NCBI GenBank assembly: GCA_003280345.1
Contig: QCFB01000002.1
Span: 82,611-146,610 of the forward strand
Source: Prochlorococcus sp. AG-363-A16
GTDB lineage: Bacteria > Cyanobacteriota > Cyanobacteriia > PCC-6307 > Cyanobiaceae
Length of the DNA: 64,000 nucleotides
Reading direction: 5' to 3'
Position 1 is the first letter of the stretch. Each line of letters starts with the position of its first letter. This document shows positions 1 to 9,412 of this stretch, piece after piece. The notes beneath the pieces are model-generated. The model did no database searches. It saw only the letters and a program-made list of their open reading frames with translations, and was not told where the DNA came from. The translations under genes and the position numbers were made by a program.

Positions 1-193
1 ACAAGCACTCTTCTCTTGATTCCAAATCAATACTCATTTCTTTAGGAAGAGTTTCTAATCCATATCTGTGAACCCATTTTCCCTGAAGAAGAAAGTGTCG
101 ACTTAACTCTTCAAGGTCTAATGCCTCAGAAATTTGTCGCTTCAACTCAACCTGTCGAAAAGGGAAATGACCTTTCAAAAGAGCTTTATTCAC
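1..193 (-). CDS. partial hypothetical protein, cut by the window edge
   Basis: An open frame runs from a GTG at 193 to the window edge without a stop and encodes about 64 residues. It begins MNKALLKGHF and is rich in Glu, Leu and Arg. It starts 4 bases after the stop of the ABC permease gene, which suggests it is the next gene of the same minus-strand operon. No family is recognised from this fragment. No convincing ribosome binding site is visible, so translation may be coupled to the permease gene. The true start could be elsewhere. Confidence 0.5.
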   Translation of the reverse strand, partial: MNKALLKGHFPFRQVELKRQISEALDLEELSRHFLLQGKWVHRYGLETLPKEMSIDLESREECL

Positions 194-197
194 GGGA

Positions 198-1052
198 TTA
201 AGCAAGTTTGCGATTTAAAAGTGGACGAATCAAGAAGAAAAGTCCAATAGTGAAAACCATCAAAACTCTTAAACATCCAAACCCAGTCACGTCACCATAT
301 GGAGCATGAAGGAGCACGATGCCAAGATCAATTGGACCGCCATAAGCGGCACGAATGGGTTCTATTGCAAAGGTAAGGGGATTAAGGCTTGCAAGCCAGC
401 CCAACCACACAGGCATAAAAGAAATTGGTGCCAATGCAGTGCTAGCAAATAGCAGAGGGAGGTTGACAATAAAGATCACAGCAATAAGTTCAATGTGACC
501 TGGCAAAGCAAAGGCCAACCCGAGACTCATTGCAGTGACAGCAAAAACTAATAACAACAAAGTAAGAAAAACAACTAATAAACCTGCAAAACCGGGCCAT
601 CCATAGCCAAGCAAAAAAGTGGTCCCCATAATTGCAATACTTTGCAAAAGGCTTATTGATGTGATGTAAATCACTGAAGCAAAAACAATCGAACTTCTGC
701 TCCTCAGAGGAGCAACCAAAAGTCGATTAAGAAATCCAAACTCTCTATCAAACATTACGGGCAGTCCAGCATTTAAAGCTCCACTAAATGCTGTAAAAAC
801 AATCACGCCTGCACCTAGAAAAGTTCCATAACTCATACCTCCAGGTAACAAACTCGCTGGGGCATTCGCAAACAAAGCCCCAAACAATACAAGCCAAATC
901 AGAGGTTGAATAATGCCTGCAATCAAAGTAGAAGGGCGACGTATTAACTGAATAAAAAGCCTTTTGGTTAAAGCGAGTGTTTCCTGAATCAATTCAGTGA
1001 TTTGTCCGCGCTCTTTATTTCGTGTAGAAGTATTTGCCATTGGAGTAGTCAT
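198..1052 (-). CDS. ABC-2 type transporter, permease subunit
   Basis: Membrane subunit of an ABC exporter. The 284-residue protein has a short cytoplasmic N-terminus and about six hydrophobic segments. The region near residues 85-115, with the FDREFGFLNRLL stretch, is typical of ABC-2/DrrB-type permeases, where it forms the coupling helix facing the ATPase. It lies 69 bp downstream of its ATPase gene (1122-2135) on the same strand, so the two probably form one exporter. The substrate cannot be read from sequence; family members export drugs, lipids or glycans. The start could be a few residues inside (MANTSTRNKE). Confidence 0.85.
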   Translation of the reverse strand: MTTPMANTSTRNKERGQITELIQETLALTKRLFIQLIRRPSTLIAGIIQPLIWLVLFGALFANAPASLLPGGMSYGTFLGAGVIVFTAFSGALNAGLPVMFDREFGFLNRLLVAPLRSRSSIVFASVIYITSISLLQSIAIMGTTFLLGYGWPGFAGLLVVFLTLLLLVFAVTAMSLGLAFALPGHIELIAVIFIVNLPLLFASTALAPISFMPVWLGWLASLNPLTFAIEPIRAAYGGPIDLGIVLLHAPYGDVTGFGCLRVLMVFTIGLFFLIRPLLNRKLA

Positions 1053-1121
1053 TGAATTGTCTCGTAGTGAAACGGTCGTGGAAACTGGTTGGGGGAGGGA
1101 TGTTTACGAAAACACTCAGAT

Positions 1122-2135
1122 TTACCTCATAGATTTTTTGTTTTCGAGCTTGAAATCTCTTTCACCAGCAACAGCAAGTTCAGCATCCATTAAGGTTCGA
1201 CCAGTTGCTTGTAAATAAACATCATCCAAACTGGCACGGCTTTGTGCAATTGCAAACACTTTAAAATTAGATTTCTCCAATACTTCACGAATAACAGACA
1301 AAATACTTTCATCATCAACCACAAGATTTAAAGAAAAGCCTTGTGCTCGATTAACTACAACCTGACTCACACCCTTGATATCTTCTAACAGTTTCCTTAC
1401 TTGGCCTGATTCATTTTCATCACTAAACTCCCTCACCCTAAGCGTTATTCTATCGCCGCCAAGTTCCTTTTTTAACTGTTCTGGCACACCTTCTGCGATA
1501 ACACGGCCATCATCAATAATTGCCATCTGGTCAGCAAGCGCTTCAACCTCTTCGAGATAATGACTACTTAAAAGAACAGTGGTTCCTTTTACTTTAAGCT
1601 CACGCAAAAGCTGCCAAATTGCGGAGCGGCTTTCTATATCCAAACCAACTGTCGGCTCATCTAATACCAATAACTGAGGTTGATGTAATAAGCCAGAAGC
1701 TAGATCAAGCCTTCTTCTCATTCCACCAGAATATGAACCACAACGACGGTCAATCCACTCTTCCATAGAAAGTAAATCAATCAATTCATCAATTCGTTCA
1801 ATCCGCTTACTTTCTCGCAAATGATATAAGTTTCCTTGTAAATTAAGTAATTCTCGACCTGTAAGAATTTTATCTATGGCAACTTCTTGAGCAACATATC
1901 CAAGCTCTCTTCTTATTGCCTGAGGATCTTTTAAAGCATCAAAACCAGCAACATTTACATGACCAGCATCAGGAGCCAAAAGAGTAGAGATGATTCTAAG
2001 AGTGGTACTCTTACCGGCACCATTTGGACCTAATAGGCCAAATAAACTCCCACGAGGTACTTTTAAAGTTAATCCCTTAAGAGCCTGAACCGCCCCATAA
2101 GACTTAACAAGATCCCTGAGTTCAATAAGCGACAT
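1122..2135 (-). CDS. ABC-2 type transporter, ATP-binding subunit
   Basis: ATPase that powers the neighbouring permease. The 337-residue protein has a Walker A motif (GPNGAGKST, about residue 36), signature SGGMRRRLDLA, Walker B LLVLDEPTVGLD and an H-loop SSHYLEE. This is the DrrA/CcmA-like exporter class. About 110 residues follow the nucleotide-binding domain, as in DrrA-type proteins. It sits between ctaB and the permease gene, all on the minus strand. A role linked to heme or respiration is possible from the location but not shown. Confidence 0.9.
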   Translation of the reverse strand: MSLIELRDLVKSYGAVQALKGLTLKVPRGSLFGLLGPNGAGKSTTLRIISTLLAPDAGHVNVAGFDALKDPQAIRRELGYVAQEVAIDKILTGRELLNLQGNLYHLRESKRIERIDELIDLLSMEEWIDRRCGSYSGGMRRRLDLASGLLHQPQLLVLDEPTVGLDIESRSAIWQLLRELKVKGTTVLLSSHYLEEVEALADQMAIIDDGRVIAEGVPEQLKKELGGDRITLRVREFSDENESGQVRKLLEDIKGVSQVVVNRAQGFSLNLVVDDESILSVIREVLEKSNFKVFAIAQSRASLDDVYLQATGRTLMDAELAVAGERDFKLENKKSMR

Positions 2136-2223
2136 CTATTTAAAAAGGTTTCATCAACGAATGGTTGAAATCTAATTAGCAAAATGAATTGCGGTTAAAA
2201 GGGTATGCAAGTACGTATTTTAT

Positions 2224-3240
2224 TTAAGAAAGAGAAAAGGAACTACTAATTTTGGTCAACAAATTCATAGCCTCAACATCAAACTGAGCAGACATAGGTA
2301 GGCGACTAATAACAAGTAGAAAGCATATGCCAAACATATAAAAAATCGACCATCTAAAAAGTCCCTTTGCTAGACCTAAATCCTCTGGTGCTGAGCTCAA
2401 CCTATTAACCATTTGAAGAAGTCGAGCATTAAAAGGCATGAACAATACTCCATAAAGCAATCCACCCTCAGGCAATGCCCAAATACCAAAGCTGCTTAAT
2501 AAAACAGTTGCCCAGCTATAACGAGAAATTGCTCTTACCGTTACAACAGGTCCCTTTACAACCGGGAGCATTGGAATGCCAACCGACTGATAGTCATCCT
2601 TAAGCAAAAGAGCTAGTGCCCAAAAGTGGGCAGGCGTCCATACCATCACTAAAGAGAACAGCCACCACCCACTTAAACCAATATGTCCTGTTGCAGCCGC
2701 TGCCCCAACCAAAGGAGGAATAGCCCCTGCTACTCCTCCTATAACAATATTTTTTGAAGTACGAGGCTTTAAGAATGCTGTATAGAGAAGAACATAACTA
2801 CATAAACCAAGCAAAGAGAGTCCTGCCGCCAAGCAATTAACTCCACTAACCAAAAGAAAAGCTGCTAACAAAGTACAAGTAATTGCTCCAATAAAAACTC
2901 CCGTTGGAGATAAGCGGCCAGAAGGCAAGGCTCTACCACTAGTACGTTGCATTCGACCATCTAAATCCTGTTCCCAAAGGCAATTCAAGGCACCAGCAGC
3001 GGCAGCGGCAAGTGCACCACCTCCCAAAGTGCATAACAACCTTGTAGAGGACAGTGGCCAGCCATCTGTCAAAGCCATTCCACCAAGGGTAGTAGCCAAA
3101 AGCAAAGGAATTAAGCGAGGTTTCGCTACTTCCAACCAAGGAGGAAGTTTAACTATCTTGCGAGAAGGTACTGCTTCCTCACGGGGCAAACTCCCTTGGA
3201 GAATCTCAGGTGTTGAACTAACCATGACAAGGTTCCACAA
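2224..3240 (-). CDS. ctaB: protoheme IX farnesyltransferase (heme O synthase)
   Basis: Adds a farnesyl group to protoheme to make heme O, the precursor of heme A for the aa3 oxidase encoded just upstream. This is a UbiA-superfamily membrane protein of 338 residues with about nine hydrophobic segments. The Asp-rich prenyl-diphosphate site is seen as [19 protein letters not shown] near residue 90. The first 23 bp overlap the end of ctaA, so the two genes are co-transcribed. The first 7-8 residues may not be translated, as internal Met codons exist. The family assignment is firm. Confidence 0.93.
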   Translation of the reverse strand: MWNLVMVSSTPEILQGSLPREEAVPSRKIVKLPPWLEVAKPRLIPLLLATTLGGMALTDGWPLSSTRLLCTLGGGALAAAAAGALNCLWEQDLDGRMQRTSGRALPSGRLSPTGVFIGAITCTLLAAFLLVSGVNCLAAGLSLLGLCSYVLLYTAFLKPRTSKNIVIGGVAGAIPPLVGAAAATGHIGLSGWWLFSLVMVWTPAHFWALALLLKDDYQSVGIPMLPVVKGPVVTVRAISRYSWATVLLSSFGIWALPEGGLLYGVLFMPFNARLLQMVNRLSSAPEDLGLAKGLFRWSIFYMFGICFLLVISRLPMSAQFDVEAMNLLTKISSSFSLS

Positions 3241-4168
3241 TCTTTTCTTGAGCTATTTCACCTAAATGAGAGCCAAAGGTATTAGGCCTTTGAAAGCTCA
3301 AAGCAGAAAGCAAGGCGACCAACAAAGCCGCTATTAATTGATGACAAACAGTCAACAACGGCTCTGATAAAGCTAGATGAACAGAAAGCATTCCAAGCAT
3401 AATTTGAGCAATCAAGAGTAAAAACACACTAATTAGAGTTGGCCACTTACTGCGAGCCCAACCTCCAACGAAAAGAGATGTTCCAAAAAGGATCGAAATG
3501 CTTAACGCAACTGGGATTGCAGAAAGACGGTGCAAATTAAGCAATTGGCAATCATGTCCTTGAGAGAGACAGATTTGAGCCGACCAAGTTGTAGCCATAC
3601 GGCCACCAAGTAAACACTGAGTCATCACTGCCACAAGAGAGCCACCTGCCCAAAAACGCCACCACAAAGGAGAAGGCATTCCATTAGGAGAGAGCAGTCT
3701 TTGCGCTATAGCACTCATCGAAGCAACAAGCGTTAAGGCAAAAAACAAGTGAGTCGTTACAACTCCAGCAGGTAAAAGGTCTAAAACAGTTAATGCCCCC
3801 ACAGCTCCTTGCAAAGCAACTAAAACCAAAATCGATGCATATGCCCACGGAAGCCATTTAGGCAATTGAGAACGCCAAAGCCAAGCCAAGCACATTTGTA
3901 CAGCCAAAGCGATCCCGACGACAAATGCATCAAGACGGTGAAACCACTCTAGAAAAACCTGAACATTCATCTGCCGGCCAGGCAAGAGCGAACCAAAGCA
4001 AAGAGGCCAATCAGGGCAGGCAAGTCCAGCCTCCATAACACGAGTAGCTCCCCCAACAACAACTAAAGCGATTAAAATCACCACAATATGAGCCGCCAAT
4101 TGAGCTAGGCGCCAACGGATTAGCAATGGTGATAAAGCGGTCAAAAGTACAGCTGGATTACAAAACAA
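3218..4168 (-). CDS. ctaA: heme A synthase (CtaA/COX15 family)
   Basis: Converts heme O to heme A in the membrane. The 316-residue protein has about eight hydrophobic segments, with paired histidines in segments such as [27 protein letters not shown] and [10 protein letters not shown], which are the heme-ligand positions of this family. It has the conserved [19 protein letters not shown] stretch near residue 40. The start shown is a TTG; later TTG codons are also possible. It overlaps ctaB by 23 bp and is divergent from ctaCDE, across about 240 bp that should contain both promoters. Confidence 0.92.
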   Translation of the reverse strand: MFCNPAVLLTALSPLLIRWRLAQLAAHIVVILIALVVVGGATRVMEAGLACPDWPLCFGSLLPGRQMNVQVFLEWFHRLDAFVVGIALAVQMCLAWLWRSQLPKWLPWAYASILVLVALQGAVGALTVLDLLPAGVVTTHLFFALTLVASMSAIAQRLLSPNGMPSPLWWRFWAGGSLVAVMTQCLLGGRMATTWSAQICLSQGHDCQLLNLHRLSAIPVALSISILFGTSLFVGGWARSKWPTLISVFLLLIAQIMLGMLSVHLALSEPLLTVCHQLIAALLVALLSALSFQRPNTFGSHLGEIAQEKIVEPCHG

Positions 4169-4409
4169 GTAGTTGCTTGCGCAAGTTAGCGATTCAAACG
4201 AGTAAGGCAGCGTTCTATGGACTACTGCAACATCAAAAAAGCCCCTTAAATCTCCTATCCCTGACAGAACACCTCATTAAGATTCCATCCTCTTAGGCAA
4301 AACTCTTGCAATACCTATAAAGCTAACCAACCTAATCTCGATTTAATAATCCCTAAATTATATAGAGAGCTTCTTTTAAATAACCTAAAAAGAACCTTGG
4401 AGAATTGCA
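4169..4409. promoter_or_regulatory. divergent intergenic region between ctaA and ctaC
   Basis: About 240 bp without a gene separate the divergent heme A operon and the cytochrome oxidase operon. The half nearer ctaC is AT-rich (for example the TTATATAG stretch around 4358-4366) and could hold a -10 element. No operator palindrome was recognised. A GGAG about 7 bases upstream of the TTG at 4410 supports that start. Confidence 0.4.
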
Positions 4410-5240
4410 TTGCCTTCGCCCTCGGCCATTTTTATTCTCATTTTGAGTGTCGCTTTGATAGCTGGAGGTATTTGGGCTGGTCAAAACATAAATCTGCTGC
4501 CAATTGATGCAAGTATCAACGCACCAATCTATGACGAACTTTTTAAAGTTCTTTTCAGTATAGGAACAATACTTTTTCTAGGAATCCTTGGTCTTGTGAT
4601 TTACAGCTTAATTCGATTTCGACGTCGGCCTGGCCAAGTTGGTGACGGTTTGGCCATCGAAGGAAATTTGCCTCTTGAAATTCTTTGGACGGCAGTTCCT
4701 GCTGTTGTGATTTTATTTGTTGGCCTATATAGCTACGACATCTATGACCGAATGGGTGGCATGCAACCACTCGCACATAATGGTCATCACCAAATGGAAA
4801 AAACAGAAGAGAGAATATGGGGGGGGATTGGTTCAGGAACTATTGACTCTTCAACGGGAGATGCCATTGCGCCCCTTCCAGTTGATGTAACCGCCATGCA
4901 GTTTGCTTTTCTTTTTCATTATCCACAAGGTGACATTATCTCTGGAGAACTTCATGTACCTGTTGGGCAACCAGTCACTATGAAAATGGAGTCAAAAGAT
5001 GTAATTCATGCTTTTTGGGTGCCTGAGTTCCGTCTCAAACAAGATGTAATCCCAGGACAACCAACCATTATGAACTTCACACCAACAAAGCCAGGTCGTT
5101 ATCCAATCATTTGCGCTGAACTTTGTGGTCCATATCATGGAGGGATGCGTTCAACAGTAGTCGTAGAAGAATCAAAGGACTATCAAGCTTGGTATAGCAA
5201 AAACGCCAAACCAACTTCATCAGAGACCTCAGACGTATGA
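4410..5240 (+). CDS. ctaC: cytochrome c oxidase subunit II
   Basis: Carries the CuA centre that accepts electrons from cytochrome c or plastocyanin and passes them to subunit I. The 276-residue protein has two N-terminal membrane helices (about 5-25 and 45-67, with a third hydrophobic stretch at 90-108), then a soluble cupredoxin domain. The CuA ligand set is complete: C235, E237, C239, H243 and M246 in CAELCGPYHGGM, with the upstream His in DVIHAFWVPE. It starts at TTG 4410 after a GGAG and overlaps ctaD by 4 bp (ATGA). Confidence 0.95.
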   Translation: MPSPSAIFILILSVALIAGGIWAGQNINLLPIDASINAPIYDELFKVLFSIGTILFLGILGLVIYSLIRFRRRPGQVGDGLAIEGNLPLEILWTAVPAVVILFVGLYSYDIYDRMGGMQPLAHNGHHQMEKTEERIWGGIGSGTIDSSTGDAIAPLPVDVTAMQFAFLFHYPQGDIISGELHVPVGQPVTMKMESKDVIHAFWVPEFRLKQDVIPGQPTIMNFTPTKPGRYPIICAELCGPYHGGMRSTVVVEESKDYQAWYSKNAKPTSSETSDV

Positions 5241-6904
5241 CAATTACAGTTCCACAAACAAATAAACAGCCTTCTGAAAAGCTTCAGCCAACTGGCTGGT
5301 TACGTTACTTAAGTTTTAGTCTCGATCACAAAGTTATAGGTATTCAATATTTAATATGTGGTTTTATTTTTTATTTAATTGGTGGCGCACTGGCTAGTGC
5401 AATACGAATAGAGCTAACAAGTCCTGTTTCTGATTTCATGGCCAGGGATGTCTACAACCAAGTATTGACTCTTCACGGCACAATCATGATTTTTCTATGG
5501 ATAGTGCCAGTGGTCAATGGTGCCTTTGGAAATTACTTAATACCCTTCTATGTTGGGGCTAGAGATATGGCATTCCCCCGCCTAAATGCAGTTGCATTCT
5601 GGTTAATTCCTCCTGCAGGATTAATGTTAATAACTAGTTACTTTATAAATGGTGCTGCACAATCGGGGTGGACAGCATATCCACCTCTAAGCATCACAAC
5701 CCCTGCAGCAGGTCAAATTATATGGATCATTAGCGTGCTTCTGTTAGGAGGTAGTTCAATTTTTGGAGGTATCAATTTCATAGTAACTATCCTCAAGTTG
5801 CGAAGACCTGGCTTGCAGTTAATGCAGCTTCCCATGTACTGCTGGGCAATGCTAGGAACAAGCATTCTTGTAGTTCTATCAACACCTGTACTTGCGGGGA
5901 CCCTTATTCTTTTGAGCTTCGACATAGTTGCTCATACTGGCTTCTTTAATCCAGCCCTTGGTGGAAATGTAATCGTTTATCAGCATTTGTTTTGGTTTTA
6001 CTCTCATCCAGCCGTTTACATAATGGTGCTCCCAGCATTTGGTTTGGTTAGCGAAATACTTCCAGTTCATTGCCGCAAACCCCTTTTTGGGTACACAACA
6101 ATGGTGTACTCGATAATGGCAATCGTCGTTCTGGGTCTTGTGGTGTGGGCACATCACATGTTCACCAGCGGCACTCCTCCTTGGATGCGTCTATTTTTCA
6201 CTATTGCAACTTCTTTTATTGCAGTGCCTACTGGAATCAAATTCTTTAATTGGGTTGCAACTTTATGGGGAGGTCGAATTTCGCTCAATAGCGCAGTACT
6301 TTTCTCCTGTGGATTTATTATTAACTTCGTATTAGGTGGAATCACAGGGATAGCTTTGGCGCAAGTCCCTTTCGACATTCATGTACATGACACCTACTTT
6401 GTGGTCGCTCATTTTCACTATGTAGTCTACGGAGGATCCGTTTTTGTAATTTTCTCATCTATTTATCACTGGTATCCAAAATTCACGGGGAAAATGCTCA
6501 ATGAAAATCTAGGTAGATTTCATTTTCTAATTACTTTTATAGGCTTTAATCTCTGTTTTGGTCCCCAGCATTGGTTGGGAATGAATGGAATGCCTCGACG
6601 CGTAGCTGAATATGATCCACAATTTACTTTTGTCAATCAACTAAGCAGCGTTGGTGCCTTGTTAATGGCATTAAGTACTCTTCCATTCTTATGGAACATT
6701 TTTCAAAGTGCTTTAAAAGGACCAATTGCCGGTGACAACCCTTGGCAAGGTCTTACACCTGAATGGCTAACCAGTTCTCCCCCTCCAGTTGAGAACTGGA
6801 AGGGGGAAGCACCCTTAGTTAGCAAACCTTATGGATACGGAGTAAATAAGGAAGAGTCAACGATGGAATCAGTTGATGATGCTCAAGGAGACAACAATTC
6901 ATGA
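5237..6904 (+). CDS. ctaD: cytochrome c oxidase subunit I
   Basis: Catalytic oxygen-reducing, proton-pumping subunit. The 555-residue protein has about twelve membrane helices. Ligands seen are H80 (heme a), H257 with cross-linking Y261 (CuB), HH306-307 (CuB), and H392/H394 (heme a3/heme a) in AHFHYV. The helix VI motif is YSHPAVY, which lacks the Glu of GHPEVY, so this is an A2-type oxidase by motif. It overlaps ctaC and ctaE by 4 bp each, a tightly coupled operon. The C-terminal tail is acidic and variable. Confidence 0.96.
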   Translation: MTITVPQTNKQPSEKLQPTGWLRYLSFSLDHKVIGIQYLICGFIFYLIGGALASAIRIELTSPVSDFMARDVYNQVLTLHGTIMIFLWIVPVVNGAFGNYLIPFYVGARDMAFPRLNAVAFWLIPPAGLMLITSYFINGAAQSGWTAYPPLSITTPAAGQIIWIISVLLLGGSSIFGGINFIVTILKLRRPGLQLMQLPMYCWAMLGTSILVVLSTPVLAGTLILLSFDIVAHTGFFNPALGGNVIVYQHLFWFYSHPAVYIMVLPAFGLVSEILPVHCRKPLFGYTTMVYSIMAIVVLGLVVWAHHMFTSGTPPWMRLFFTIATSFIAVPTGIKFFNWVATLWGGRISLNSAVLFSCGFIINFVLGGITGIALAQVPFDIHVHDTYFVVAHFHYVVYGGSVFVIFSSIYHWYPKFTGKMLNENLGRFHFLITFIGFNLCFGPQHWLGMNGMPRRVAEYDPQFTFVNQLSSVGALLMALSTLPFLWNIFQSALKGPIAGDNPWQGLTPEWLTSSPPPVENWKGEAPLVSKPYGYGVNKEESTMESVDDAQGDNNS

Positions 6905-7503
6905 CCACTCTTGCTCCAACCGAACAAAGCTCTGAAAAACAAATAACTCACAAGAGTGAGCATGGAGACTATCGACTACTTGGACTAATCACTTTCCTGG
7001 TAGCTGATGGCATGACCTTCGCTGGTTTTTTTGCCGCATACCTAACATTCAAAGCGGCCAACCCTCTGCTGCCAGATGCAATTTACGAACTAGAACTTCC
7101 ACTGCCAACACTAAATACATTTCTACTACTCGTTAGTAGCGCTACATTCCACCGAGCTGGACAAGCTCTCAAGCTAGACAAAACAAAGCTTTGTCGACGC
7201 TGGCTGCTTTTAACGGCCTCTCTAGGCATTGCTTTCCTTGTCAGTCAAATGGTTGAGTATTTCACTCTTCCATTTGGCTTAACAGACAACCTTTATGCAA
7301 GCACTTTCTATGCGCTTACAGGCTTTCATGGTCTACATGTAACTCTTGGGGCAATAATGATTCTTATTGTTTGGTGGCAAGCACGTTCACCTGACGGTCG
7401 AGTAACTAGCAAAAATAATTTTCCACTTGAGGCTGCAGAGCTCTATTGGCACTTTGTCGATGGCATTTGGGTGATTTTATTTATCATCCTCTACCTCCTT
7501 TGA
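6901..7503 (+). CDS. ctaE: cytochrome c oxidase subunit III
   Basis: Third core subunit of the aa3 oxidase; it stabilises the proton pump. The 200-residue protein has five hydrophobic segments and the conserved stretches FHGLHVTLGA and EAAELYWHFVDGIWVILF typical of the short (five-helix) bacterial form. The start ATG overlaps the ctaD stop by 4 bp. It is the last gene of the ctaCDE operon; the next gene begins 95 bp downstream. Confidence 0.95.
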   Translation: MTTLAPTEQSSEKQITHKSEHGDYRLLGLITFLVADGMTFAGFFAAYLTFKAANPLLPDAIYELELPLPTLNTFLLLVSSATFHRAGQALKLDKTKLCRRWLLLTASLGIAFLVSQMVEYFTLPFGLTDNLYASTFYALTGFHGLHVTLGAIMILIVWWQARSPDGRVTSKNNFPLEAAELYWHFVDGIWVILFIILYLL

Positions 7504-7598
7504 TTTGGTAAAACTTGATACTAGAAGCCAAAGTTTCGAACAATTTGTTGCCACAATTAGACTTATTCGTCAGAATTAATTCAATTTAATACTGGCAA

Positions 7599-7979
7599 AT
7601 GCTGGTCGGAAAAGAACTACTGGACAAAGCCAGGTCTCTCAGCAATCGTCCTGAGGATGAAATAGCCAAAGGATGTGGATACGTAGGACCAAGTGGAAGG
7701 GTTCTGCGCAAAGGCTTTTATCGTGCACTTGTAGAAGCTAAAGGATACAAGCTTCGTTCAAGAGGGCCTGGAAGAGCAGGGACAAGATCTTCTCGAGGAA
7801 GGCAAGCAGAGTTCCGAACCCGTGTTCACGGAAACGGAAATCTTCTCATTGGTCATGCATATACTCGAAAACTTGGGCTTGAACCTGGACAAGAGTTTCG
7901 GATTGAAGTCCACAGAGATTCAGGTGCCATATCTCTCCAACCTCTTAATAAGCAAACTTTGCAAGTCAAGAAACAATAA
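7599..7979 (+). CDS. cyAbrB-family transcriptional regulator
   Basis: A DNA-binding regulator of the cyanobacterial AbrB-like family, which controls nitrogen, carbon and hydrogenase genes in studied cyanobacteria. The 126-residue protein has an N-terminal helical part containing GKELLDKARSL and ACGYVGPSGR-like signatures (here KGCGYVGPSGRV), then a basic middle rich in Arg and Gly, and a C-terminal swapped-hairpin-like part (ARKLGLEPGQEF-type; here YTRKLGLEPGQEFRIEV). It stands alone on the plus strand after ctaE. Its targets here are unknown. Confidence 0.85.
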   Translation: MLVGKELLDKARSLSNRPEDEIAKGCGYVGPSGRVLRKGFYRALVEAKGYKLRSRGPGRAGTRSSRGRQAEFRTRVHGNGNLLIGHAYTRKLGLEPGQEFRIEVHRDSGAISLQPLNKQTLQVKKQ

Positions 7980-8108
7980 ACATTTGAACTGACCAAATTG
8001 ATCAGATTATGTTTGTTAGTCCATCCACCTTCGTTGGGCTAATAATCTTTTGTTGTTCACAAAAAGTTTTCAAGGGAAAGCTCTTACTCATTCTTTTCTT
8101 GGAATAAA

Positions 8109-8774
8109 TCAACTCCACCCTTGACTTGCCAACCATTCCCTTGAAATAGAGGGAGAGCCAGCACTTCCCCCTTCAGAGAGGTTCTTGCTCCCACTGTTCA
8201 ATAAACTCTCGACATATTTCGCCAGAAGGTCCACCTCTAGATTTACCAAATCTCCAACAGCCAAATACTGCAGAGTTGTATTAGAGAAAGTGTGAGGAAT
8301 TACTGCTATCCAAAAAACAAGTCCTTCCTCTTTGCATCCAGCGATAGTGAGACTGATTCCATCAACTGAGATACTTGCTTTCTCGCAAATAAATCGAGCA
8401 AAGCTAATTTCTTGCCAGCGAAGTTCAACATGCCAAGAATTTGTCTTCTTCTCAATGGAAACGACTTCTCCAAGCCCATCAACATGGCCACTGACCAAAT
8501 GACCTCCCAAACGATCAGAAAGACGAATCGCAGGTTCAAGATTCACGTGTCCCCCTCTTTTCGCCTTAATTCCAAGAGTTGTTCGTTCCAAGGTTTCCTC
8601 GCTTACATCCGCAAGAAAACCATCTGAAAATACATTGGCCACAGTTAAACAGACTCCATCAACTGAGATGCTTTCTCCTAGATCTAAAGGTGCTAAAAGA
8701 TCACATCCTTCTAACGCCAAACCCTTATTTGAAGGACGAACCTTACCCACCGCCTTAATCAAGCCTGTGAACAT
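8109..8774 (-). CDS. ribE: riboflavin synthase, alpha chain
   Basis: Makes riboflavin from two molecules of 6,7-dimethyl-8-ribityllumazine. The 221-residue protein has two lumazine-binding repeats (about 1-95 and 96-195). It starts MFTGLIKAVG, the family signature. Repeat features include SVDGVCLTVA and SVDGISLTIAG, and the active-site stretch GGHLVSGHVDG. It converges with the cyAbrB gene and is divergent from the DUF151 gene. Two other riboflavin genes lie in this window (ribD, ribF) at separate loci. Confidence 0.95.
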   Translation of the reverse strand: MFTGLIKAVGKVRPSNKGLALEGCDLLAPLDLGESISVDGVCLTVANVFSDGFLADVSEETLERTTLGIKAKRGGHVNLEPAIRLSDRLGGHLVSGHVDGLGEVVSIEKKTNSWHVELRWQEISFARFICEKASISVDGISLTIAGCKEEGLVFWIAVIPHTFSNTTLQYLAVGDLVNLEVDLLAKYVESLLNSGSKNLSEGGSAGSPSISREWLASQGWS

Positions 8775-8833
8775 GAAAATACCCTTATTGAATATTCATT
8801 GGTCATAATCAAACAAGAAGGAACGGAGGAATT

Positions 8834-9412
8834 GTGGTCGAAATGACCGTTGCCGGTCTTGCAATCGACGCTTCAAACCAATGTCCAATCGTGTTACTTA
8901 GGGATCCTTCTGGACGAAGGCAAGTTCCCATCTGGATCGATCATGCCCAAGCACATAGCATTATGGCTGGGATTCAAAAGTCTGGCCCAATAAAGCCTTT
9001 GTCCCACGATCTGATGATTGGCCTAATTGAAGCAGGAAAACTGACTTTAGAGCGAGTGATAATCCATAGCATTGATGAAAATATGTTTAAGGCAGTTTTA
9101 AAGTTAAAAGAAGCTTTTGGGAAAAACAATTCTGAACAAAATTCGGATTCTTTTCTTGAGCTCGAAGCGAGCCCAAGTGATGCAATTGCCCTAGCAGTTC
9201 GGGCAAAATGCAGCATTTGGATGCTTGAAAATATTGTTGCTGAAACTTCGATAGCAGTCGATGCAGAAGCAGATGAAGCAGATCAAACTGAATTCCGACG
9301 TTTTCTCGACCAAGTAAGTCCCTCATCCCTTATTAGCCATTTAAAGCACAACAAGAGCATTGAAGATGAACACTTTGGGTTAGAAGGGCCGAATTCCAAT
9401 CCCAAAAAATGA
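8834..9412 (+). CDS. DUF151 bifunctional nuclease family protein
   Basis: 192 residues with a DUF151 domain over about residues 1-140 (conserved stretches PIWIDHAQAHSIMAG, MIGLIEAGKLTLERVIIHSI and ASPSDAIALAVRAKCSIWM). The family is called bifunctional nuclease from a plant member with DNase and RNase activity; bacterial roles are poorly known. A GTG start at 8834 is used, with ATG at codon 4 as an alternative. It overlaps the next gene by 4 bp (ATGA), so it is co-translated with the aldo/keto reductase. Confidence 0.88.
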   Translation: MVEMTVAGLAIDASNQCPIVLLRDPSGRRQVPIWIDHAQAHSIMAGIQKSGPIKPLSHDLMIGLIEAGKLTLERVIIHSIDENMFKAVLKLKEAFGKNNSEQNSDSFLELEASPSDAIALAVRAKCSIWMLENIVAETSIAVDAEADEADQTEFRRFLDQVSPSSLISHLKHNKSIEDEHFGLEGPNSNPKK

